Assembly (NCBI GenBank): GCA_900771325.1
Contig: CAAGNN010000105.1
Coordinates: forward strand, 1 to 30,314
Length of the DNA: 30,314 nucleotides
Direction of reading: 5' to 3'
Source of the DNA: Kiritimatiellia bacterium
GTDB lineage: Bacteria > Verrucomicrobiota > Kiritimatiellia > RFP12 > DVOR01
The translations under genes were made by a program, and so were the position numbers. The notes under the pieces were generated by a model that worked only from the letters and a program-made list of their open reading frames with translations, did not search any database and was not told the DNA's origin. Numbering within the stretch: position 1 is the stretch's first letter; every line of letters starts with the position of its first letter. Shown one piece after another: positions 7,683-15,072 of this stretch.

Positions 7683-8588
7683 ATGTCCACGCCCACCCTC
7701 CTCTTCGGCCCGGTCCCCTCACGCCGCTACGGCCGGAGCTTGGGCATCGACTTGGTGCCGATGAAGACCTGCTGCTACGACTGCCTCTTCTGTCAACTCG
7801 GCCCCACCCCCAAGACCACCTGCACCCGCCGCGACTACGTCCCCCTCAGCGAGGTCTACCGCCAGCTGGAGGCCTGGCTCGCCAAGGGCGAACCAATCGA
7901 CATCCTCACCCTCTGCGGCTCGGGCGAGCCCACCCTCCACGCCCACTTCGGCGACGTGCTTGACTGGATTGCGCGCCACACCGGCAAGCCCTCGCTGCTG
8001 ATGAGTAACGGTGCTCTCTTCGCCGACCCCGAGGTCCGCGCCGCCGCCGCCCGAGCCTCGCGCGTCAAGATCTCCCTGCACTTCTGGGACGAAGCCTCCT
8101 TCCGCGCCACCGTCCGCCCCCACAGCGCGCTCCACTTCGCCGAAATCTACGCCGGCTGGCAGCGCTTCCGCTCCGACTTCTCCGGCAAGCTCGACCTCGA
8201 GTTCTTCGCGATGCCCGGTATCAACACCGCCCCCGCGCAGGTCAACGCCATTCTCGCGCTCGCCGAGCGCCTCCACCCCGACACCCTCACCGTCAACTCC
8301 GCCGAGCGCCCCCCCGCCGAAGCCTGCGTCAAGCCCCTCCCCCCCGCCGAGCTCGATCACCTACGCGCCCTCTTCTCCACCATCGCCGCCGAACAGCACG
8401 CCACCGCCCCCGCCGCCCCGGAGCCCTATTCCGAGGAGGCCCTCATCGCCCTCGCCCGCCGCCATCCCCTCACCCCCGCCCAATTCGCCCGCTACTTCGC
8501 CGTCAGCGAAGAGACCATCGTCGCCGCCCTCAAGCGCCACCACGACCCCTTCGCCGACCGCGCCCTCTCCACCCCGCCACTTTCCTAG
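7683..8588 (+). CDS. Radical SAM protein, COG0731-like
   Basis: A 301-residue cytosolic radical SAM enzyme. Cys30, Cys34 and Cys37 (TCCYDCLFCQLG) form the CX3CX2C site for the 4Fe-4S cluster that cleaves S-adenosylmethionine. The preceding FGPVPSRRYGRSLGIDLVP is typical of the COG0731-like group of small radical SAM proteins, whose substrates are mostly unknown. TLCGSGEPTLH is the glycine-rich SAM-binding GEP motif. The C-terminal 70 residues resemble a small helical add-on (LARRHPLTPAQFARYF, then VSEETIVAALKRH), possibly a winged helix. AGGAG lies 7 bp before the ATG. It sits 15 bp before the siroheme reductase gene, so a joint role is plausible but unproven. Confidence 0.85.
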   Translation: MSTPTLLFGPVPSRRYGRSLGIDLVPMKTCCYDCLFCQLGPTPKTTCTRRDYVPLSEVYRQLEAWLAKGEPIDILTLCGSGEPTLHAHFGDVLDWIARHTGKPSLLMSNGALFADPEVRAAAARASRVKISLHFWDEASFRATVRPHSALHFAEIYAGWQRFRSDFSGKLDLEFFAMPGINTAPAQVNAILALAERLHPDTLTVNSAERPPAEACVKPLPPAELDHLRALFSTIAAEQHATAPAAPEPYSEEALIALARRHPLTPAQFARYFAVSEETIVAALKRHHDPFADRALSTPPLS

Positions 8589-8603
8589 AAAGGAGTCTCC
8601 CAA

Positions 8604-10112
8604 ATGGGTATCCACGATCAACTACTCGGCACCTGGGCCGACTTCAACGCCCAGCGCATCACCCCCCTCCAGCTCAAGGCCGTCTCCTCGGGCTTCGGCA
8701 TCTACCAGCAGAAGAACGACGCGGTGATGATGCGCATCCGCCGCACTGGCGGCATCGTCACCCTCTCCGACCTGCGCACCATCGCCGGCCTCCTCGCCAA
8801 ATACGGCGTGCCCTTCGCCCACATCACCACCCGCCAGGCCATCCAGCTCCACGGCGTGGCCCCCACCGAGATCGCCAACGCCCTCGCCGATTGCGAAGCG
8901 GCCGGGCTCCACTTCCGCGGCGGCGGCGGCAACACCTTCCGCAACGTCCTCGTCAACCCCGATAGCGGTCTGCACGCCGATACCGCCTTCGACGTCCTCC
9001 CCTACGCTCGCGCCCTGGCCGATGCCTTCTATACCTTCGACCTCGCCTACGCCCTCCCCCGCAAGATCAAGATCGCCTTCGCCGACCGCACCGCCGACCG
9101 GATGCTCTGCGCTATCCAGGACCTCGGCTTCGTCGCCACCACCACCAACGGCGCGCGCACCTTCGAGGTCTGGCTCGCCGGCGGCATCGGCAACAAGCCC
9201 CGCGTCGGCTTCAAGCTCTTCGAGGCCCTCCCCGCCAGCGAATGCATCCGCGTGGCAATGGCCGTCACCGCCCTCTTCAACGACCACGGCGACCGCGCCT
9301 GCCGCGCCACCGCCCGCCTCCGCTTCCTGCGCGCCAAGCTCGGTGACGACGGCCTCGCCGCCCTCTTCCACGAATACTACGCCAAGGCCGACGCCCAGGG
9401 CTACCCCGCCTGCCCCGAAAGCGCCCTCAAGCCCGAGACCTACCCCGTCACAACCCTCCCCGAGGGCGTCGACCCCCTCCCCGGCTTCGAGGACTGGAAG
9501 GCCATCGCCTGCAAGCCCCTCCACGACGGCACCTACTCCGTCCGCCTCTTCGTCCCCTTCGGCAACTTCACCCAGCCCCTGCTCGTGCGCTTCTGCGACT
9601 TCCTCGAGCACTACGGCCTCACCCGCCTCCAGCTGCTCATCTCGCAAGACCTCACCCTCCCGCGCGTCCACGCCAAGTGCCTGACCGCCCTCTACCGCGC
9701 CCTCGTGCAAACCTTCCCGGACTTCGACCTCACCCTGCGCTCCTACGTCGGCCACATCCCCACCTGCATTGGCAACACCATCTGCAAGATTGGCGCGGCC
9801 GATTCTCCGCGCATCGGCGAGAAACTCGCCAAGGTCCTCGATGCCTACCTCCCGGCCAACACCCCCGAGCGCCGCCTCCTAGCGCAGCTCGTCACCACCG
9901 AGGTGCGCATCAGCGGCTGCCCCAACTCCTGCACCGCCCACCCCTCGGCCAAGTTCGGCTTCCAGTGCCGCAAACTCGGCGGCCAGGATGTCCTCATCCC
10001 CTTCACCCCCGCCACCACCGAGCCCCCCACCCTCGGAGAAGCCAAGCCCACCCCCATCGCCATCGACGACCTCCCCGCCTACCTCCTCTCCAACCTCGGC
10101 TTGGAACTCTAA
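8604..10112 (+). CDS. Siroheme 4Fe-4S nitrite/sulfite reductase
   Basis: A 502-residue cytosolic enzyme of the ferredoxin-dependent nitrite/sulfite reductase family, which reduces nitrite to ammonia or sulfite to sulfide by six electrons. The cluster and siroheme cysteines are visible: C388-x5-C394 (TCIGNTICK) and C439-x3-C443 (GCPNSC). Two copies of the ferredoxin-like half-domain are present (about 20-80 and 295-360). HITTRQAIQLHGV and GGGNTFRNVLVNP match the first siroheme-binding half. The sequence alone does not decide nitrite against sulfite. AAAGGAG precedes the ATG. Third positions are extremely C-rich (33 C against 10 G in 10021-10080), unlike the G-rich lpxB. An intrinsic terminator follows 22 bp after the stop. 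Confidence 0.9.
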   Translation: MGIHDQLLGTWADFNAQRITPLQLKAVSSGFGIYQQKNDAVMMRIRRTGGIVTLSDLRTIAGLLAKYGVPFAHITTRQAIQLHGVAPTEIANALADCEAAGLHFRGGGGNTFRNVLVNPDSGLHADTAFDVLPYARALADAFYTFDLAYALPRKIKIAFADRTADRMLCAIQDLGFVATTTNGARTFEVWLAGGIGNKPRVGFKLFEALPASECIRVAMAVTALFNDHGDRACRATARLRFLRAKLGDDGLAALFHEYYAKADAQGYPACPESALKPETYPVTTLPEGVDPLPGFEDWKAIACKPLHDGTYSVRLFVPFGNFTQPLLVRFCDFLEHYGLTRLQLLISQDLTLPRVHAKCLTALYRALVQTFPDFDLTLRSYVGHIPTCIGNTICKIGAADSPRIGEKLAKVLDAYLPANTPERRLLAQLVTTEVRISGCPNSCTAHPSAKFGFQCRKLGGQDVLIPFTPATTEPPTLGEAKPTPIAIDDLPAYLLSNLGLEL

Positions 10113-10134
10113 GCGCCCCACCGCGCCCCCTCTC

Positions 10135-10163
10135 GCCGGGCCCCACCAAGACCCGGCCTTTTT
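10135..10163 (+). terminator. Intrinsic terminator of the 294-10112 gene run
   Basis: The stem GCCGGG (10135-10140) pairs with CCCGGC (10152-10157) across an 11-base loop and is followed by five Ts (10159-10163). It lies 22 bp after the reductase stop and before the convergent RAYT gene. Confidence 0.85.
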
Positions 10164-10173
10164 ATGCCCGCGC

Positions 10174-10361
10174 GGGGGCTTGGGGGCTGGCCCCCAACGG
10201 CCCTGGCAGGGAGGCGCGGCAGCGCATCCCTGCTGCGCGTGCAGGCGGTGCCAAAAGCCAAGGTGCCCGCAGGGCGCCTTGGCCGGGGTGGAGCGCACCG
10301 CGCTCCCGAGGTGCAGGGCGAGAAGCCCTGCCGAGGGGTGTGGGGGCGAGCAGCCCCCGCG
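10174..10361. repeat. RAYT-associated multi-hairpin repeat, copy A
   Basis: A chain of at least five hairpins directly abuts the RAYT stop codon: TTGGGGGC-TG-GCCCCCAA (10180-10197), AAGGTGCCC-GCA-GGGCGCCTT (10259-10279, one G-T wobble), GGAGCGC-ACC-GCGCTCC (10290-10306), GCAGGGC-GAGAA-GCCCTGC (from about 10313), and GGGGGC-GAGCA-GCCCCC at the end. The first 69 bp match 15332-15400 closely, and later parts match 142-240 and 15450-15503. Stem sequences are kept while loops vary. This is what REP/BIME-type substrates of RAYT transposases look like. Confidence 0.8.
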
Positions 10362-11270
10362 CTAGGGGCTGGCGAGGCGGGCGGCAAAGCCATTCAAGGC
10401 CAGGCACTGCTCGCGGGTGATGGGGCGCTTCTGGGAGTGATAAGGCCACGGGGCGAGCATCAGCAAGTGCCCCTCAGCGCAAGCCTCGAAGTAGCGCTTG
10501 GGCGGCTTGTAGAGCGGCGGGAAGCCATTCTCGAGCAAGACCACCAAAGGCAACTTGGCCTCCAGGGCGGCCCGGGCAATCTGCTTTTCGCCAGGGCTAA
10601 TGCACGGCGAGATCAGCACCGCGCCCTGCCGAGCCTGTGCCAGCAGCGCCTCCTGTTGCTGCGCGAGCGCCTCGGGCGAAATGCGGCGCGAGCACTGGAG
10701 CGCCAGGCGCACTGGCCGATCGATCAGAAAATGATTGCCAATAGCCGCGAAAGAGCGCCCGGCCAGCGGCAGATCGCGTACCACCCGGAAGAGCTCCGGA
10801 TGGGCCTGCTTGACCGCCAGACGGCGAGGATTATCGCGAATATACGCGAGCAGTTGCTCCATCTGGCCATCCCGGAAGAGGATGCGGTCGTGAAAGCCCG
10901 GCGCCCAAATGGGCCCCTCGACCAGGCCCAGCGCCCGAGCCTCCTTGGTCACCCCCGCCTTGAAGCCGCGGATGATGGCCCCCAGCGGCTTGGCCTGCTC
11001 CTTATAGACAAAGAGCACGCCGTGGAAGTGATCGGGCATCACCATCGGCGCCTCCACGCTCGCCCCCACCTCCGGGAAATACTTGGGAATGGCCTCCCAA
11101 CAGCGCGCCACCAACTCCCCCAGGGCGCTCCGGCAGATGGCAGGGGCCGCCTCTCCGCCCACCAGCCGACCGAAGAGCGGCCGCCGGTCGTGGGTGGTGA
11201 GCGTAATCATATAGATGCCCCGCGCGCGGTAATCCCACGTGCGGCACCGCTGAAGCATTCGCTCGTTCAT
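10362..11270 (-). CDS. RAYT-type HUH transposase fused to a DprA-like domain
   Basis: A 302-residue protein. Residues 1-170 are a Y1_Tnp (IS200/REP-associated) HUH single-strand nuclease: MITLTTHDRRPLFG near the start, the metal-binding HFH at 81-83 in VMPDHFHGVLF, and the catalytic Tyr143 in YIRDNPRR. Residues 178-275 look like a DprA/LOG-type Rossmann domain: IGNHFLI, then QGAVLISPCISPGEKQI, a strand LPLVVLLENGF, YKPPKRYFEACAEG and LLMLAPW. Such proteins are thought to nick and join REP hairpins. The start is set by AGGAGG 10 bp upstream and an extended -10; longer frames run into the structured element. It is a single copy with no IS ends, flanked by hairpin repeats, as expected of domesticated RAYTs. 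Confidence 0.85.
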   Translation of the reverse strand: MNERMLQRCRTWDYRARGIYMITLTTHDRRPLFGRLVGGEAAPAICRSALGELVARCWEAIPKYFPEVGASVEAPMVMPDHFHGVLFVYKEQAKPLGAIIRGFKAGVTKEARALGLVEGPIWAPGFHDRILFRDGQMEQLLAYIRDNPRRLAVKQAHPELFRVVRDLPLAGRSFAAIGNHFLIDRPVRLALQCSRRISPEALAQQQEALLAQARQGAVLISPCISPGEKQIARAALEAKLPLVVLLENGFPPLYKPPKRYFEACAEGHLLMLAPWPYHSQKRPITREQCLALNGFAARLASP

Positions 11271-11293
11271 TCTCTGCACACCTCCTGGAGCCC

Positions 11294-11304
11294 ATTGTAG
11301 CACA
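11294..11304 (-). promoter_or_regulatory. Extended -10 promoter of the RAYT gene
   Basis: On the minus strand TGTGC-TACAAT is an extended -10 element. The start site would be near 11287, giving a leader of about 17 nt that includes AGGAGG at 11286-11281. It has the same form as the hsdM and acyltransferase promoters. Confidence 0.6.
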
Positions 11305-11324
11305 CCGCGCCCAACCGCACCCGC

Positions 11325-11493
11325 CGCGCAACTATGCGCGGCCACAGAACCGCCCCTTTGCCGGGCCCCGCTTCGCGGCCCGGTGCACACCCCAAGCGCC
11401 CCAGGCCCGGGCGAGGCCGGGGGTGACAGGGGCGGAGCCCCTGTAAGGGCGCAAGCCCAAATGGCGGTTCTGTGGCGCGGCATATTTGCCGCG
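11325..11493. repeat. 169-bp multi-hairpin element with 30-bp terminal inverted repeats
   Basis: Outer arms 11325-11354 and 11463-11493 are near-perfect inverted repeats (both contain CCACAGAACCGCC or its complement, plus an imperfect copy of GCAAMTATGC). Between them lie three internal hairpins: CCGGGCC...GGCCCGG (11361-11383), ACAGGGGC-GGA-GCCCCTGT (11426-11444) and GGGC-GCAA-GCCC (11447-11458, a GNRA tetraloop). The 3' arm can also fold on itself (CGCGGC-ATATTT-GCCGCG, touching the mfd stop). It fills the gap between mfd and the RAYT gene and codes for nothing recognisable. Confidence 0.75.
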
Positions 11494-14400
11494 CTAGGGG
11501 CGGGGGGAGAGGAGGGGAGTGAGGCGCTTTTCGAGGTGGGAGAGGAGGAACTCGGGGGAGGTGAGGGCGCGTGGGGGGAGGGGGACGGCGTTGAGGGCGC
11601 GGAGGGGGGCGCGGGTGCGGCGGTCGTAGGCGGTGAGGGTGCCGGCGGAGACCTCCACCTTGCAGAGCCCAGCCTCGGCGGCGAGAATGCGCAGACGGGT
11701 CAGACGCAGGGCGCGGACGGCGGGGGGCGGGAGGGGCCCAAAGCGGTCGGCCAGCTCGGCCTGCAAGGCCTTGACCTCGCGCTCGGAGACGGCCTCGGCG
11801 CAGCGACGATAGACATTCATTCGCTGGGCCTCGTCCTCGATATAGTCATAGGGAAGGGCGGCGGCGTTGGGACCGCTGGCACCGGGGGAGGTGTCGAGCG
11901 GCTCGAGGGCGAGCTCGACGTCGACCAAGGTGGGCACCTTCTCGCCCTTGAGGCGGGCCACGGTCCGGCGCAAGAGCTGACAGTAGAGGCCAAAACCGAT
12001 GGCGGCGATGTGCCCACTCTGCGCCGCGCCCAGAAGGTTGCCCGAGCCGCGGATCTCGAGGTCGCGCAAGGCAATGGCATAACCGGCACCGAGGCCGCTG
12101 TGGCGCTTGAGGGCCTGCAGACGCTTGCGCGCGTCGCTATCGACCAGACCATCACCCGGAAGAAGCAGGTAGGCGAAGCCGCGGGTGGCGGAGCGGCCGA
12201 CGCGCCCGCGCAACTGGTAGAGCTCGGCGAGACCAAAGCGGTCGGCGCGGTCGATGAGGATGGTGTTGGCGCGGGGAATATCGATGCCGCTCTCGATGAT
12301 GGAGGTGCACAGGAGGAGGTCGGCCTGACCGGCGGCGAAGGTACGCATCGTGGCGGCGAGCTCGTCGGCGGCCATCTGCCCGTGAGCGACGAGGATGCGC
12401 GCCTCGGGGACCAAGCTCTGCAACCGGGCAAAGAGGCGGCCGATGGTGTGGACGCGGTTGTGCAGGAAGAAGACCTGCCCGCCGCGGGCGAGCTCCTTGC
12501 GAATGGCGGCGGCCACGAGGCCATCGTCGTCGCGCTGAATCACAGTCTCAACGGCGACGCGGTTCTGGGGCGGGGTCTGCAGGAGCGAGAGGTCGCGCGC
12601 GCCGGTCAGCGAGAGGTAGAGGGTACGGGGAATGGGGGTAGCGCTCATCGTCAGCACATCGACCAACGCGCGCAGGCGCTTGAGCTGCTCCTTGTGAGCC
12701 ACGCCGAAGCGCTGCTCCTCATCGACCACCAGCAACCCGAGGTCCTGGAAGGGCACATTCTCGGTGAGAAGGGCGTGGGTGCCGATGAGGATGTCGATCT
12801 GCCCCTTGGCGGCGGCGCGACGGGTCTCGGCACGTTGGGCGGCGGTGCGAAAGCGCGAGAGGACCTCGATGCGCACCGGGAAGGGGGCCATCCGTTCGCA
12901 GAAGGTGGCATAGTGCTGCTCGGCGAGGACCGTGGTCGGGGCAAGGAGGGCCACCTGCTTGTGGTTGCAGACGGCGATGAAGGCCGCGCGCATCGCCACC
13001 TCGGTCTTGCCATAGCCCGCGTCGCCGCAGAGGAGGCGATCCATCGCGGTGGGCGAGGCCATATCCTGCTTCACTTCGGCGATGACGCGCGCCTGGTCGG
13101 GCGTCTCCTGCCAGGGGAAGAGGGCCTCGAACTCGGCAATCCAGGGGTTGGAAAGGTCGAAGGCGAAGCCGGGGAGGGCGCGCCGGCGGGCCTGAGTCTC
13201 CAACAGGCAGACGGCGAGGTCCTCGATTCCGCGCTTGGCGGCCTCCTTTTCGCTCTGCCAACGCTTGCCATCGAGGGCGTGGAGCTTGACCTTCCCCTTC
13301 TCCGGGCCGATGTAGCGCGAGAGGAGGTGGGCGTGGGTGGTGGGCACATAGAGCTTCGCCCCGCCGGCGTATTCCAGCGCAAAGGCCTCGCGCCGCTGAT
13401 CGCCCACGACGATCTCCTCGAGCCCCAGGAAGCGTCCGATGCCGTGCTCCACGTGCACCACCAGCTCGCCAGGCTCCACATCGAAGGCATACTCCAGCCG
13501 CTGCCCGGCCACCGCCGAGCGGCGCACCGCGCGGTAGCTCCGCTGCGTGGGATAGAGGTCATTCTGCGTCAGCACCGAGACCGCCGGCTGGGCCAACGAA
13601 AAGCCCTCCGAGAGCGCCTCGCCCACCACCTGAATCGGCGTATCGGGCGGCAGCGACTGGGTCAGCAGCGCCTGCACCGCCGGCGAGGCCGCGCACAAGA
13701 GCACCGCCTCGCGTCCCCGCGCGCGCTCGTCAAAGGCCGTCAGCAGCGTCCGCCGCAAGCGCGCGTGCGCCTCCGGATGGCCCCCGGCCCCCGCCTCCCC
13801 TACGCAGACCCCCGCCACCGGCTCAGCCACAATCGCCACCCGCGGCAACGCCGGCTCCACCGGCTCGCCACTCCAACAGACCCGCCCAGTCAGCCGCGCA
13901 AGCTGCGCGCGAAAGGCCACCGGATTCTCCACCCCCGGCTCAATCGGCTGCAACTGCGCCAGCGCGCTATCCACCGCCGGCGCGTCCGCCACAAAGGCCG
14001 CCGCATCGCCCAAGCGCGAGAGGAGGGTGGTCATCTTGATCTTCGCCCCCGGCGCCGGCGGCAGTTCCAGCTCCGAGACAGCCTCCACCGAGCACTGCGT
14101 CACCGGGTCGAAGCGCCGCAGCCGCTCCACCTCATCGCCAAAGAACTCCACGCGCACCGGCCGCTCCGCCCCCGCCGGCCAGACATCCACAATCCCCCCG
14201 CGCACCGTAAAGCTCAGCGGCTCGGTGACCACCGGCCCCTCCGCGCGCGCATACCCCAACTTCGCCACCGCTTCCACAAACCCCTCGAAGGGCACCTCCT
14301 CCCCCACGCGCACGCTCCGCGAGACCGCCGCCAGCGCCTTGGGTTCGGCTATCGGCTGCAGCAGCGCGTGAATGGAGAGGCACACGAGCGCGCTCCCGCG

Positions 14401-14706
14401 CTTGGCCAGCAACGCCTGCACCTGCGCCTGACGCTCCCCCGTCGTCAGCGAAGCCTCGTCATCCGCCGGCGGAATCAGGAATTGCGGCCACTTGGGAAAG
14501 AGCACCGCCGCATCCGCCGCCGCGCGCTCCGCCTCCGCCGGGGAGGCCGTCACCAAGAGAACCTTCCCCTTCCCCAACGCCGCGCAGACCATCACCCCCA
14601 CCGGCAATGGCAACGCCCCCACCGCAAAACGCACCCCCGCCTGGCGCGGCAACACCCCGCCAAAGACCTTCACCGCCTTCGCGGCCAGTTCCGAAACGCT
14701 CTTCAC
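11494..14706 (-). CDS. mfd: Transcription-repair coupling factor Mfd
   Basis: A 1070-residue ATP-dependent DNA translocase that removes stalled RNA polymerase and recruits UvrA. Domains in order: UvrB-like N-terminus; RNA polymerase-interacting CarD-like domain around residue 410 (VVHVEHGIGRFLGLEEIVV); RecG-like helicase with Walker A GDAGYGKTE (about 562), DEEQ box VDEEQRFGV (about 660), SATPIPRTLYLSLTG and GRVGRSATRGFAYLL; and a C-terminal D7 domain. Length is slightly under E. coli's 1148. The GTG at 14706 is chosen because the -10 TATACT lies at 14718-14713, inside the longer TTG-initiated frame. The transcript would then be leaderless. The coding strand is strongly G-rich at the 5' end and C-rich at the 3' end. 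Confidence 0.96.
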   Translation of the reverse strand: MKSVSELAAKAVKVFGGVLPRQAGVRFAVGALPLPVGVMVCAALGKGKVLLVTASPAEAERAAADAAVLFPKWPQFLIPPADDEASLTTGERQAQVQALLAKRGSALVCLSIHALLQPIAEPKALAAVSRSVRVGEEVPFEGFVEAVAKLGYARAEGPVVTEPLSFTVRGGIVDVWPAGAERPVRVEFFGDEVERLRRFDPVTQCSVEAVSELELPPAPGAKIKMTTLLSRLGDAAAFVADAPAVDSALAQLQPIEPGVENPVAFRAQLARLTGRVCWSGEPVEPALPRVAIVAEPVAGVCVGEAGAGGHPEAHARLRRTLLTAFDERARGREAVLLCAASPAVQALLTQSLPPDTPIQVVGEALSEGFSLAQPAVSVLTQNDLYPTQRSYRAVRRSAVAGQRLEYAFDVEPGELVVHVEHGIGRFLGLEEIVVGDQRREAFALEYAGGAKLYVPTTHAHLLSRYIGPEKGKVKLHALDGKRWQSEKEAAKRGIEDLAVCLLETQARRRALPGFAFDLSNPWIAEFEALFPWQETPDQARVIAEVKQDMASPTAMDRLLCGDAGYGKTEVAMRAAFIAVCNHKQVALLAPTTVLAEQHYATFCERMAPFPVRIEVLSRFRTAAQRAETRRAAAKGQIDILIGTHALLTENVPFQDLGLLVVDEEQRFGVAHKEQLKRLRALVDVLTMSATPIPRTLYLSLTGARDLSLLQTPPQNRVAVETVIQRDDDGLVAAAIRKELARGGQVFFLHNRVHTIGRLFARLQSLVPEARILVAHGQMAADELAATMRTFAAGQADLLLCTSIIESGIDIPRANTILIDRADRFGLAELYQLRGRVGRSATRGFAYLLLPGDGLVDSDARKRLQALKRHSGLGAGYAIALRDLEIRGSGNLLGAAQSGHIAAIGFGLYCQLLRRTVARLKGEKVPTLVDVELALEPLDTSPGASGPNAAALPYDYIEDEAQRMNVYRRCAEAVSEREVKALQAELADRFGPLPPPAVRALRLTRLRILAAEAGLCKVEVSAGTLTAYDRRTRAPLRALNAVPLPPRALTSPEFLLSHLEKRLTPLLSPRP

Positions 14707-14712
14707 GCCAAC

Positions 14713-14723
14713 AGTATACCAAA
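14713..14723 (-). promoter_or_regulatory. Extended -10 promoter of mfd
   Basis: On the minus strand TTTGG-TATACT. Only six bases separate the -10 from the GTG at 14706, so the likely start site coincides with the start codon. The repeat array begins immediately upstream. Confidence 0.55.
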
Positions 14724-14836
14724 CCCGCTCCAACCCCGCCCTCAACCCGGGGCGGGGTCGGGGTCAACCCGGGGCGGGTCCGGGGTCAACCCGGGGCGGG
14801 TCCGGGGTCAACCCGAGGCGGACAAAAATGTAAAAG
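14722..14836. repeat. 22-bp tandem repeat array upstream of mfd
   Basis: Three clear 22-bp units start at 14744, 14766 and 14788 (AACCCGGGGCGGG...GTC). A fourth at 14810 turns into GGCGGACAAAAATGTAAAAGG, the same AT-rich ending as at 84-111 and 15007-15034. Positions 14722-14743 look like a decayed unit. The array directly abuts the mfd -10. Confidence 0.85.
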
Positions 14837-14856
14837 GCAGGGGCGCTGCGCGTCCC

Positions 14857-14884
14857 GTGAACGGTGAACAGTGAACGGTGAACG
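14857..14884. repeat. Heptamer tandem repeat GTGAACR x4
   Basis: Four contiguous 7-bp units: GTGAACG, GTGAACA, GTGAACG, GTGAACG. A second four-unit run is at 15409-15436. These resemble the short tandemly repeated repetitive (STRR) heptamers known from cyanobacteria. Confidence 0.8.
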
Positions 14885-14885
14885 G

Positions 14886-14977
14886 TTGCGCGTGCCGCGA
14901 CGGAGGGGCTAGCAGTCCATTGGCCGGGCTTTACACCTCCGGCAACAGCCGTCTCGTCTATCGTCTAGCGCCTATCG
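14886..14977. repeat. Dispersed element related to 3243-3390
   Basis: It has, in the same order as 3243-3390, GCGCGTGCCGCGACGG, CCTCCGGCA, and heptamers CGTCTAT, CGTCTAG, CGCCTAT (14955-14975). The two copies differ by an internal length change. Non-coding. Confidence 0.5.
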
Positions 14978-14984
14978 AAAAAGC

Positions 14985-15072
14985 AACCCGGGCCTACCTC
15001 GAGGCCAACCCGGGGCGGATAAAAATGTAAAGCGCCCCGGGTCCAAAACGAACCCGGGGCGGGCGGAATTAT
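14985..15072. repeat. 22-bp repeat array, middle copy
   Basis: Four 22-bp units start at 14985, 15007, 15029 and 15051. The first 50 bases match 62-111 with one difference. The last unit keeps AACCCGGGGCGG and then passes into GGAATTAT, joining the array to the hairpin array that follows. Confidence 0.85.

Noticed and set aside
10362..11270. Complete IS200/IS605 insertion sequence
   Set aside because: There is no TnpB, no typical IS ends and a RAYT-like sequence; the flanking hairpins fit a REP family better.
10164..11300. Long plus-strand frame opposite the RAYT gene
   Set aside because: It is the mirror of a well-supported minus-strand transposase gene and includes hairpin repeats; high GC makes such shadows common.
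11383..14874. 1163-codon open frame on the plus strand opposite mfd
   Set aside because: The protein is low-complexity and Arg/Gly/His-rich, with no motifs, and runs into the 22-bp repeats; Mfd on the other strand has all family motifs.
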